NCBI GenBank assembly: GCA_001751085.1
Contig: MAXP01000156.1
Location: forward strand, 1 to 6,084
Source of the DNA: Desulfobacterales bacterium C00003060
GTDB taxonomy: Bacteria > Desulfobacterota > Desulfobacteria > Desulfobacterales > C00003060
Length of the DNA: 6,084 bases
Reading direction: 5' to 3'
Each line of letters opens with the position of its first letter. Positions within the stretch are counted from its first letter, which is position 1. A model generated the notes under the pieces. It was not told the DNA's origin. It did no database searches and worked only from the letters and a program-made list of their open reading frames with translations. Of the stretch, positions 1-4,560 are shown piece after piece. The position numbers and the translations under genes were made by a program.

Positions 1-9
1 TATGCCCAA

Positions 10-180
10 GAGTCTATACCTCGGAAGGTCATAAATGGCGGTTTTCTCGGTGAGTCATGAGCATCAAGAGCAAGACGCGAAGGCGCGGAATAGCCGGCTA
101 TTGCAAGCCTGAGCAACGCGGCTATTGATGTTCATGGCCGACGAAAAAGTGTCATTTGTGGCCTTTCGAGGTATATACTC
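10..180. repeat. 171-bp imperfect palindrome (MITE/REP-like) upstream of cbiQ
   Basis: The two halves are imperfect reverse complements over their whole length, around a perfect 14-bp centre AATAGCCGGCTATT at 89-102. Matching blocks include GAGT at 10-13 with ACTC at 177-180, TATACCTCG with CGAGGTATA, AAATG with CATTT, and CATGAGCATCAA with TTGATGTTCATG. As single-stranded DNA or RNA it would form one long hairpin with internal bulges. No convincing gene lies in it; the short reading frame on the other strand is a by-product of the symmetry. It ends about 50 bases before the cbiQ start, so it could be an immobile miniature element, a REP-type repeat, or an attenuating hairpin in the leader of the cobalt transport genes. 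Confidence 0.8.
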
Positions 181-228
181 CCAGGCTGAAGAACATACGA
201 TAAACCCCGAAAAAAGCAATAAGAGAAA

Positions 229-987
229 ATGATAGAAGAGGAATTTTCTACTGGCAACTCTTTTGTTCATAGGCTCGATCCAAGAGTCAAAATCATTTCG
301 GCTGTCCTTTTTTCTGTTGTCGTGGCTGTATCAGACAACTTTGCAGCGCTATTGTCCGCTCTGACCGTGTCACTATTTCTCATAGTCCTTACTAAGCTTT
401 CAATCAGAAAGGTTCTTTACCGACTGCTATTAGTAAATGGATTGATCCTCTTTCTTTGGCTTTTCCTTCCATTTACCTATAAGGGAGAAGCATTGTTTAA
501 CATAGGACCATTGGTCGGAACCAGAGAAGGAGTGTTGTTTGCCGGCAGGATTACTATCAAGTGCAATACAATTCTTTTGGCCATGATCGCTCTTCTGTCA
601 ACAACACCTATTTTTAGCCTTGGCCATGCCATGAGCAGGCTTTACTGTCCAGATAAGCTAGTTTATCTTTTCTTATTTACGTACCGGTATGTTCATGTCA
701 TATTTTTGGAGTATCGCAAATTGATAAATGCTATGAAAATACGAGGTTTTGTTCCTCGAACAAATATACACACCTATAGAAGTTATGCCTATCTTGTGGG
801 GATGCTTCTGGTCAGAAGCTATGACAGGGCGGAAAGGATCTACAAGGCCATGCTATGCAGAGGTTTTAGTGGAAGGTATTATACAATGAACCGGTTTTCT
901 ATTAAGGCAGGAGATATCTTCTATCTGTCAATGATGTTGATTGTGATTTTTGGGTTGGTAATCTTTCAATGGATAGCAACAGCCTGA
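229..987 (+). CDS. cbiQ: Cobalt ECF transporter T component CbiQ
   Basis: This encodes a 252-aa integral membrane protein of the CbiQ/EcfT family, the component that couples the ATPase CbiO to the substrate-binding membrane protein CbiM/N during cobalt (Co2+) import for cobalamin synthesis. Hydrophobic segments lie at about residues 19-53, 64-82, 113-130, 143-160 and 229-249. Two cytoplasmic arginine motifs typical of the family are present, AMKIRGF (about 168-174) and AMLCRGF (about 207-213), the latter preceded by RSYDRAERIY; in the family these contact the ATPase. The length is normal. An in-frame TAA at 220-222 fixes the start region, and a weak AGAG precedes the ATG. A cbiO-like start overlaps the 3' end by 19 bases, as expected in a cbiMNQO operon, but that gene is broken off. 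The gene is more A+T-rich than the DNA to its right. Cobalt rather than nickel is assumed from overall resemblance. Confidence 0.9.
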   Translation: MIEEEFSTGNSFVHRLDPRVKIISAVLFSVVVAVSDNFAALLSALTVSLFLIVLTKLSIRKVLYRLLLVNGLILFLWLFLPFTYKGEALFNIGPLVGTREGVLFAGRITIKCNTILLAMIALLSTTPIFSLGHAMSRLYCPDKLVYLFLFTYRYVHVIFLEYRKLINAMKIRGFVPRTNIHTYRSYAYLVGMLLVRSYDRAERIYKAMLCRGFSGRYYTMNRFSIKAGDIFYLSMMLIVIFGLVIFQWIATA

Positions 988-1031
988 TCATTAATCTGAC
1001 ATCGGTACGTGGACAAGGTATTCCAAAATAG
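969..1031 (+). pseudogene. cbiO: N-terminal remnant of cobalt transporter ATPase CbiO
   Basis: An ATG overlapping the end of cbiQ opens a frame reading MDSNSLIINLTSV, then RGQGIPK and a stop. The first part resembles the usual CbiO start (a short polar stretch followed by II-x-L-x-x-V), and the position matches the standard cbiQ-cbiO order. The Walker A motif and everything after it are missing. From about 990-1010 onward the DNA belongs to a RES toxin gene on the other strand. The fragment is very short, so the call rests mostly on gene order; the overlap could be chance. Confidence 0.45.
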
Positions 1032-1155
1032 CCAAGGCACGACTTTCGGACGTGTAAACCACGCCCACACCCTTCTCATTCCACCGACCACCGTACAAGC
1101 GCGCCCCAGTGCCCGAAAGGTCTTTGATGTGGGCAGTTTGAGCTGTTCGATACAT
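991..1155 (-). pseudogene. RES-domain toxin, 3'-truncated
   Basis: The - strand reads MYRTAQTAHIKDL, then SGTGARLYGGRWNEKG and VVYTSESRALAILEYLVHVP, before a TAA at 993-991. This is the characteristic N-terminal third of RES proteins, including the Arg of GARLYGGRWN and the Tyr of VYTSES that belong to the NAD-binding site in studied members. RES toxins deplete NAD+ and pair with DUF2384/Xre antitoxins. A full protein is roughly 150 residues, so about two thirds is missing and the fragment should be inactive. The frame begins just after the antitoxin stop; a TTG overlapping that stop (1164-1162) would give MIKMYR and is an alternative start. The truncation coincides with the junction to the cbiQ/cbiO DNA. 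Confidence 0.88.
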
Positions 1156-1160
1156 CTTTA

Positions 1161-1618
1161 TCAAGAATGGACGCCGTGCTTGATCCGACCGAGTTCATCG
1201 ACGACAAGTTCCGTTCCGAAACGAGACCCAAGGAGTTCGAGTGGAGCCCGATCTGCAAGGGCAGTGCTCGGCTGACTGAGCCAGGACAAGAACCGATCCC
1301 GACTGCCAAAGACCTGAGTCCCCAGCGCCACTGCCTCCGCAATTTGCAGTACCTGCTTGGACACTGTGGTGCTCATGTGATGTTCCGGAGCGTACCGCAA
1401 CGAGGTTCGTTCCGTCACTGGCAGAAGGCTCGCCATCTGCTTCCAAGACAATGACAAATATTTGGCCAAGTGGGAAACCGCATCCTTCGTTATACCCCGG
1501 TTTCCAAGCTCAACGAGATCCATCTTGTTTTGTAACTTCTTGCATAGAATCCCCCCCCGAGCACCTCTGTAGCTTGGGCTAGCTGCATCTTTGCCACCTC
1601 CAACGTGATTCTCGACAT
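1161..1618 (-). pseudogene. DUF2384 (Xre/ParS/MbcA-type) antitoxin, frameshifted near the N-terminus
   Basis: The main frame encodes MDLVELGNRGITKDAV, a helix-turn-helix-like stretch (SWKQMASLLPVTERT) and a C-terminal toxin-binding DUF2384 domain (QIAEAVALGTQVFGSRD to FGTELVVDELGRIKHG), the typical partner of a RES toxin. Such antitoxins neutralise the toxin and repress their own promoter. The natural N-terminus is in another frame: ATG at 1618 gives MSRITLEVAKMQLAQATEVLGG, which leads into a run of eight G (C8 at 1551-1558) and would join ILCKKLQNKMDL if the run were nine or six G long. A longer open frame starting at ATG 1625 avoids the shift but has an unfamiliar N-terminus and begins upstream of the predicted transcription start. 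The RES gene follows directly. The shift may be real decay, slippage or a sequencing error. Confidence 0.82.
1551..1558 (-). repeat. Homopolymer G8 tract, frameshift point in the antitoxin
   Basis: There are eight consecutive C on the + strand (G on the coding strand). They sit exactly where the family-like N-terminal frame stops and the family-like body frame begins, inside a Gly-rich turn (VLGG). Loss of one G from nine, or gain of two on six, explains the shift. Confidence 0.8.
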
Positions 1619-1627
1619 TTGTCATCT

Positions 1628-1656
1628 GTTATAGCTACAAATGCCGTAACTGTCAA
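1628..1656 (-). promoter_or_regulatory. Sigma70-type promoter of the antitoxin-toxin module
   Basis: On the - strand, TTGACA (1656-1651) is followed by a 17-base spacer and TATAAC (1633-1628), close to the ideal sigma70 promoter. Transcription would start near 1620-1622, only a few bases before the ATG at 1618, so the mRNA would be leaderless or nearly so. The -35 box lies within CTGTCAAC (1650-1657), whose inverse GTTGACAG is at 1731-1738; that pair might be an operator for the antitoxin, but this is speculative. Confidence 0.65.
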
Positions 1657-1663
1657 CCACAGC

Positions 1664-1720
1664 CTAATCGCGGCGACGAAGTCAACGCCGCGATTCTCGG
1701 CGGCGTAGCCACCGAGAACG
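1664..1720. repeat. Short copy of a palindromic repeat (copy A), 46-bp core shared with 3456-3501
   Basis: The 46-bp core at 1675-1720 matches 3456-3501 at 44 of 46 positions. AATCGCGGCG at 1665-1674 is the exact inverse of CGCCGCGATT at 1686-1695 and forms a hairpin. The core's second half forms another hairpin, TTCTCGGCGGC / GCCACCGAGAA, with loop GTA and one mismatch. Compared with the longer copy, this one lacks the large inner insertion. Confidence 0.8.
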
Positions 1721-1842
1721 ACTGAGGTTAGTTGACAGGACCACTCGACAGAGTAGCCAAAGTCAACTAACTGGCTTGAATCATTTAACCATTCTCAATA
1801 GGCCCGCTGTGGCCCTGGTCAACTGCACCGCCTTGTTCGGGC
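1712..1842 (-). other. attC-like recombination site
   Basis: Read on the - strand, the site starts with GCCCGAAC followed by AAGGC (1842-1835 and on), resembling an integron R'' box and its spacer. AGTTGACCAGGGCCAC (plus 1809-1824) pairs with GTGGTCCTGTCAACT (plus 1730-1744) along 15 positions, with one unpaired C and one G-T pair. An unpaired base in an otherwise good stem is typical of attC sites. The site may end at GTTCTCGG (1719-1712). The boxes deviate from strict consensus (RYYYAAC / GTTRRRY), so this is a candidate only. Confidence 0.42.
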
Positions 1843-2244
1843 AGGGCGTTGTTTATAGCTATTTGTTTCTTTTGCGGTGATTGGTTCCAGGAGTATTGCC
1901 GAGAATATGCCTTTTCAATGTTTGGATCAGCTGATTTGGAAAACCTCAGTATTCGGTTTTTTCCTTTTCCGCATTGATGATAGACCGTATGTAGAGACAC
2001 CATATTCAGAACTCGGGAACATGAAAGCCTATAATGCGAAAAATTCGGTTGGCTTTTGAAAGACTGCCCTCAAATACTCATTCAAGATAAGAATCTTGCC
2101 CTTTGCGCCACGCCTCATAATTTTTCTTGGAAAGATTGCCCATCTCGATAAGGATATCTCAGGGGACAACAACGTCTGCGCCAGCCAAAAAAATTCCTAC
2201 CGCCCTCACTACGCGGGGGTAGTATTTATCCTTCCGGTAAGTAC

Positions 2245-2251
2245 TGACTGT
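2245..2251. repeat. Target-site duplication, left copy
   Basis: TGACTGT directly abuts the left end of the MITE and is identical to 2388-2394 on the right. Confidence 0.85.
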
Positions 2252-2387
2252 CTGGACAGTAGTGAGTTCTCTCCAATCTACGAAGTTTAGTTCGCTAAGT
2301 GCTTGAAATCATTGATGCTCGCAATTTCATGCCCTATTTCTTAGTGTCAACAATTTCAATAGGTTACGAGAACTCACTACTGTCCAG
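2252..2387. mobile_element. 136-bp MITE with perfect 20-bp terminal inverted repeats
   Basis: The left end (2252-2271, beginning CTGGACAGTAGTGAG) and right end (2368-2387, ending CTCACTACTGTCCAG) are exact reverse complements over 20 bp. Both sides are flanked by the same 7-mer, TGACTGT, at 2245-2251 and 2388-2394, a perfect target-site duplication. The 96-bp interior carries no transposase, so it must have been moved by a transposase elsewhere. It is inserted after about codon 6 of the pseudogene on the - strand. I do not assign the parent IS family. Confidence 0.9.
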
Positions 2388-2394
2388 TGACTGT
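2388..2394. repeat. Target-site duplication, right copy
   Basis: TGACTGT directly abuts the right end of the MITE and is identical to 2245-2251. In the gene it forms part of codons 5-7 of MKHITVS. Confidence 0.85.
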
Positions 2395-2451
2395 AATGTG
2401 TTTCATCTTTTTTCTTGGGCTCTGAACAAGGACAGGACGTAGAAAGTCAAA

Positions 2452-2685
2452 TCAAAACGGTAATTCCCAGACCCGCACTCCATTAAAAATGTCTGAATCT
2501 AGATCGGGGGAATCCAGAACCCCTTGATGAATCTCCACCCTCGCGAAAGGCGAGTCTAATTTGCTCTCACCCCACCGAAGGGCGGTTTGTCTGGCAAATT
2601 TCTCATCATCCGTCTCGACCATCAAATATCCCACCGGTTCGTCTGATTCCGAGACAAATTTCAAAGATATCACTTTCGATTTCAC
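2452..2685 (-). CDS. Hypothetical protein, 77 aa, GTG start
   Basis: I do not recognise this family. The protein is small and acidic, with an alternating pattern (KVISLKFV, PVGYLMVET, ARVEIHQGV, VRVWELPF) that suggests a compact beta-rich fold and no signal peptide or membrane segment. Translation is well supported: GTG at 2685 is preceded by AGGAGG (2700-2695) at 9 bases, and an in-frame TGA two codons upstream leaves only CTG or GTG as start. The gene lies directly after an attC-like palindrome and 45 bases ahead of the MITE-broken conserved hypothetical gene, so the two probably formed one cassette or operon. An antitoxin or immunity-type role is conceivable for such a small acidic protein, but nothing here shows it. 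Confidence 0.65.
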   Translation of the reverse strand: MKSKVISLKFVSESDEPVGYLMVETDDEKFARQTALRWGESKLDSPFARVEIHQGVLDSPDLDSDIFNGVRVWELPF

Positions 2686-2694
2686 CAGTCATCT

Positions 2695-2700
2695 CCTCCT
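2695..2700 (-). promoter_or_regulatory. Strong Shine-Dalgarno AGGAGG for the GTG-start gene
   Basis: CCTCCT on the + strand gives a complete AGGAGG, 9 bases before GTG at 2685. It decides the start of this gene, which has no ATG in frame. Confidence 0.75.
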
Positions 2701-2708
2701 ATTTTTTT

Positions 2709-2810
2709 GCCCGAACGGACCGCGAGATGAGCGGAAGGTTCTCCGCATAATGCGCCGCGATAGCGGTGTGATTATGCGGAGGTTCTTTCCGCTCCATTGA
2801 GTTGTTGGAC
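2709..2810 (-). other. attC-like site with long palindrome
   Basis: Read on the - strand it opens with GTCCAAC (2810-2804), a perfect RYYYAAC box, followed by AACTC, then a long stem, and closes with GTTCGGGC (2716-2709). The stem arms are GAGCGGAA..TCCGCATAAT (plus 2729-2751) and ATTATGCGGA..TTCCGCTC (plus 2771-2794), nearly perfect inverses with a small internal bulge. A smaller hairpin (CGCCGC / GCGGTG) sits at the tip. The length of about 102 bp is within the known attC range. The following gene's RBS starts 8 bases beyond the closing box, as in gene cassettes. The closing box fits GTTRRRY imperfectly. Confidence 0.52.
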
Positions 2811-2933
2811 GCGTTGACTCAGATGTAGGAATGGCGTCACTACAACTTGCTCACCACGCTGCACCGAAACTGCCAAGTATTGCCTCAAGTACCTGGCAAA
2901 TGGCAACAACAAGGCAAATGCAAAGTGGTGCAC

Positions 2934-3299
2934 CTACTGCTGACAATAAGGGCATTTCATTTTTTTGTCCCAATGCATACGTCTGTATGGATGATTCATT
3001 ACGCGAAGCATCCCTCGAATAATACCCGCGACAAAGCCTGCCTTGTCCCTGACCGGCACGTCAGTCTGTGCCGCTATTTGCGCATACGAACGTCTGACGG
3101 TACCGTCCAGGTTGAACCGGGCCCGAAAAATGTTTGAACAATCATAAGTGTGCGGTGGCCACTTCCAACCGCCCGGGGTCAGGGAACCGGGTGGACGATT
3201 TCTCTTCACACCTTGGTCGAGAGTGTCCACATATCTCCAGAAAATGTCCCAGTCGATTGACTCTGCTCTGAGCCATTGCTGAAGTGTCCTGCTCGCCAT
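2934..3299 (-). CDS. Hypothetical protein, 121 aa, C-terminal CPYC
   Basis: I do not recognise this family. The N-terminus (LQQWLRAESIDWDIFWRYVD) is probably helical and aromatic-rich. It is followed by a Pro/Gly-rich segment (residues 36-50), then RRSYAQIAAQTDVPV (about 69-83), which resembles the first helices of a helix-turn-helix, and the basic tail ends in KMKCPYCQQ. The CPYC motif (116-119) at the very C-terminus might bind a metal or be redox active, but only one CxxC is present. ATG at 3299 follows GAGG at a good distance, and an in-frame TAA two codons upstream fixes the start. It lies between two palindromic elements, probably alone in its cassette. About 120 bases without a gene separate its end from the attC-like site at 2810. 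Confidence 0.65.
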   Translation of the reverse strand: MASRTLQQWLRAESIDWDIFWRYVDTLDQGVKRNRPPGSLTPGGWKWPPHTYDCSNIFRARFNLDGTVRRSYAQIAAQTDVPVRDKAGFVAGIIRGMLRVMNHPYRRMHWDKKMKCPYCQQ

Positions 3300-3311
3300 A
3301 CCTTATCCTCA

Positions 3312-3317
3312 GTCCAA
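3312..3317 (-). other. Possible cassette boundary box TTGGAC
   Basis: On the - strand TTGGAC lies 12 bases before the ATG of the 121-aa gene. It is the exact complement of the last six bases of the GTCCAAC box at 2810-2804 that opens the following attC-like site. In integron cassettes the start (TTRRRY) and the R'' box of the same cassette pair in this way. The preceding base is T instead of the expected G. Confidence 0.35.
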
Positions 3318-3328
3318 AGTCGCCATTG

Positions 3329-3529
3329 GACGTATAATCGCGGCGCTGACCCGCGAGCATCGCAGGAGCCTCAGGGTGCTTGCACCCTGAGGCTCCGAGA
3401 AGCGCAGTCGGGTCCAGTGCCTTGTTCTGGCGCAAGGCGACAGAACAAGGTGCTGGACGAAGTCAGCGCCGCGATTCTCGGCGGCGTAGCCGCCGAGAAC
3501 GCTGCAAATCAGCCACGCTGTTATACGTC
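3329..3529. repeat. 201-bp nested multi-hairpin element (copy B), attC-like
   Basis: The element is bounded by a perfect 9-bp inverted repeat, GACGTATAA (3329-3337) and TTATACGTC (3521-3529). Inside, AATCGCGGCGCTGAC (3336-3350) exactly matches the inverse at 3462-3476. That pair encloses a perfect 15-bp hairpin (3365-3379 / 3382-3396) and an 18-bp hairpin with two mismatches (3412-3429 / 3441-3458). A separate perfect 11-bp hairpin with loop GTA follows (3475-3485 / 3489-3499). No gene lies within it. On the - strand GTATAAC and AAGGCACTGGACCCG resemble attC boxes and stems, so this may be one long or two overlapping attC sites. The core at 3456-3501 recurs at 1675-1720. Confidence 0.75.
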
Positions 3530-3544
3530 GGCTGCGTTTGCCTT

Positions 3545-3641
3545 GTTAGGCTAAACCCTTGATATTACAGCGAACTCCATCGACTGAAGAGAGTTTGTAA
3601 GAATGTCATGGATGTCGCCGATTTCCTTGCCCTTGTTAGGC
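3545..3641. repeat. Two GTTAGGC boxes 90 bp apart between genes
   Basis: TTGCC(C)TTGTTAGGC occurs twice, with GTTAGGC at 3545-3551 and at 3635-3641. GTTAGGC is a perfect GTTRRRY integron core box; on the - strand it reads GCCTAACAAGG, as at the start of many attC sites. The sequence between holds no convincing gene. The second box lies just downstream of the 123-aa gene, where an attC should begin. Confidence 0.45.
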
Positions 3642-3659
3642 GTTTGTGCCGTTCAATTT

Positions 3660-4031
3660 CTACCCGGTCGCACGATTTGCAATGCCAAGGGAACGTCCCT
3701 TTTGTAAAATCGTCAAACATAAAGAGCGTATCGTCTCCAGTTCATGGAAAAACTCGCGCTGCGCCTCATCCGCTGGCAAACAATCAAAAAGGTCTGGCAA
3801 CTGTACCCCGTGACTCATGATTGCATTGGCCTCGTTGCTTCTGAGATATTTTCGGACATAGAGGCAATTGTCTGCATTGTAGAAACGTTGAATAGCCTCA
3901 GTGGCACTTAAAACGCCACTGGTTAATGACTGAACCATGCCCAGATTCAGAAGCGCAAAAAGTGCCAACTGCTGTGCTGAGCTCCCCGTCGCATCCGAGA
4001 GAACGATACGGAATGGATAACTTTGTATCAT
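3660..4031 (-). CDS. Hypothetical protein, 123 aa, second gene of a coupled pair
   Basis: I do not recognise this family. The sequence looks like a real soluble, mostly helical protein: a hydrophobic first half (QLALFALLNLGMVQSLTSGV), a central aromatic/basic stretch (QRFYNADNCLYVRKYL) and an acidic helical part (PADEAQREFFHELETIRSL). There is no signal peptide, and the hydrophobic stretch is short and amphipathic. The start codon overlaps the stop of the upstream gene (ATGA at 4031-4028), which indicates translational coupling and a joint function. Such tight two-gene units of 80-120 aa in cassette-like DNA are often toxin-antitoxin or toxin-immunity pairs, but no motif here supports that. 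Confidence 0.65.
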   Translation of the reverse strand: MIQSYPFRIVLSDATGSSAQQLALFALLNLGMVQSLTSGVLSATEAIQRFYNADNCLYVRKYLRSNEANAIMSHGVQLPDLFDCLPADEAQREFFHELETIRSLCLTILQKGRSLGIANRATG

Positions 4032-4276
4032 GGCTTTCCCGTTCCAGAAAAGAATTTGACACCAGCAACACTGCCGGATTCGTGTTCAAAGTAATGAACT
4101 TCGCCAAAATTCCCCTGCTTGATGACTTTTTTCCACTTGCCGACATGCAAACGCCGCAACTCGCGAAGCACTGCTCGGTTGCGTACTGTGTACTTGAGGG
4201 CGCTACCTCGGACTGGCGTGCAGCCCTGCGGCACAGAACCGGATGCATAGATGTCTCGATAAAGGGCCAGCGGCAT
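4028..4276 (-). CDS. Hypothetical protein, 82 aa, first gene of a coupled pair
   Basis: I do not recognise this family. The protein is strongly basic in its middle (residues about 30-52, rich in Arg and Lys), followed by GNFGEVHYFEHESGSVAGVKFF, which looks like a beta hairpin ending in a short Gly-rich tail. ATG at 4276 is preceded by AAGGA with 6 bases between, and an in-frame TAA four codons upstream excludes a longer form. Its stop overlaps the start of the next gene (ATGA), so both are made from one message. The basic first protein paired with a more acidic second one is compatible with a toxin-antitoxin type pair, but this is a guess. Upstream, a TATACT on the - strand could be a -10 box, without a good -35. 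Confidence 0.62.
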   Translation of the reverse strand: MPLALYRDIYASGSVPQGCTPVRGSALKYTVRNRAVLRELRRLHVGKWKKVIKQGNFGEVHYFEHESGSVAGVKFFSGTGKP

Positions 4277-4482
4277 TCGCGTTCCTTAGCAAGATTGTTC
4301 GAGGCTTCATGAGAAGTTTTCGTGAAACTCGTAGTATAGCAACAACACCAACTTAGCACCCAAATGAGCGCATAACGGGATGGCGCATAACCTGCTGCGC
4401 CAAGACTTTTGTAAACAAAACCTTAGAAACCAAATAAATCTGATTATGCACTAAATTTTAAAAGACATCGAGCCCTTGGCGT
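4277..4482. other. Intergenic region with repeated GCGCATAAC boxes
   Basis: No gene is seen. GCGCATAAC occurs at about 4371-4379 and again at about 4384-4392. Further GCATAAC copies lie near 4602 and 4632. On the - strand these read GTTATGCGC, similar to the right-hand box of some integron attC sites and upstream of the 82-aa gene. The part from 4395 to 4482 is A+T-rich and otherwise unremarkable. Confidence 0.4.
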
Positions 4483-4488
4483 CAGGTT

Positions 4489-4513
4489 CCGGGTAGAAGC
4501 ACCGGTTACCCGG
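4489..4513 (-). other. Domain VI-like hairpin
   Basis: CCGGGTA and TACCCGG form a perfect 7-bp stem with an 11-base loop. It follows the domain V-like hairpin by 13 bases, the order and spacing expected of the end of a group II intron. Confidence 0.5.
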
Positions 4514-4526
4514 CGCTCGCCCCACA

Positions 4527-4560
4527 GACCCGTACTTGAAGGATTCCACTCATACGGTTC
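4527..4560 (-). other. Group II intron domain V-like hairpin, catalytic triad altered
   Basis: The - strand reads GAACCGTATG, AGTGGAATCC, TTCAAGTACG, GGTC: 34 bases, the same length as a typical domain V (GAGCCGUAUG..GUACGGUUC). The lower stem CCGTA/TACGG, the four-base loop region and the two-base bulge are in place. The conserved triad AGC reads AAC here, replacing the G of the G-U pair, and the opposite U is G, giving an A-G mismatch. Such a domain V should not support splicing. Confidence 0.55.

Larger units (their letters stand above)
1785..2406 (-). pseudogene. Conserved hypothetical protein, broken by a MITE, two stops and a frameshift
   Basis: Taken together, the - strand frames rebuild a member of a conserved unnamed family of small proteins. 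ATG at 2406 gives MKHITVS. After removal of the inserted element it continues TYRKDKYYPRVVRAVG and FLAGADVVVP, meets a stop (TGA 2161-2159), then DILIEMGNLSKKNYEAWRKG, a second stop after SYLE (TGA 2080-2078), then VFEGSLSKANRIFRIIGFHV. A frameshift near 2005-2015 leads to LNMVSLHTVYHQCGKGKNR, then ILRFSKSADPNIEKAY. I recognise the family by YYPRVVRA, YEAWRKG, LSKANRI and LRFSK but know no function for it. The last ~30 codons to 1785 look like run-on through an attC-like site; the true end was probably near 1880. The start follows the end of the 77-aa gene by 45 bases, so the two were probably co-transcribed. Confidence 0.75.

Noticed and set aside
64..270. 68-aa open frame on the - strand upstream of cbiQ
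   Set aside because: It runs through the 171-bp palindrome and has no RBS or recognisable protein features; it is a by-product of the repeat.
1665..1745. CRISPR array
   Set aside because: There are only two distant copies of the core (1675 and 3456), with no regularly spaced repeats and no cas genes.
1785..2003. 72-aa frame on the - strand as an independent gene
   Set aside because: Its first half is the C-terminal part of the pseudogene family (HTVYHQCGKG, LRFSK). The Met is internal, and the tail is run-on through an attC-like site.
2096..2290. 64-aa open frame on the + strand
   Set aside because: It is antisense to the conserved pseudogene and runs into the MITE.
2741..2780. dif/XerCD-type recombination site because of CGCATAAT
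   Set aside because: The two CGCATAAT-type halves are about 20 bases apart and belong to a much longer hairpin; the 6-8 bp central spacing of dif is not present.
2847..3137. 96-aa open frame on the + strand
   Set aside because: It overlaps the 121-aa gene on the opposite strand, which has a proper RBS and an upstream stop; this one lacks protein-like composition.
3926..4312. 128-aa open frame on the + strand
   Set aside because: It is the antisense shadow of the coupled gene pair at 3660-4276, which has better start signals and an ATGA overlap.
4489..4513. Rho-independent terminator
   Set aside because: The CCGGGTA/TACCCGG hairpin is not followed by a T-run on either strand and fits better as domain VI.
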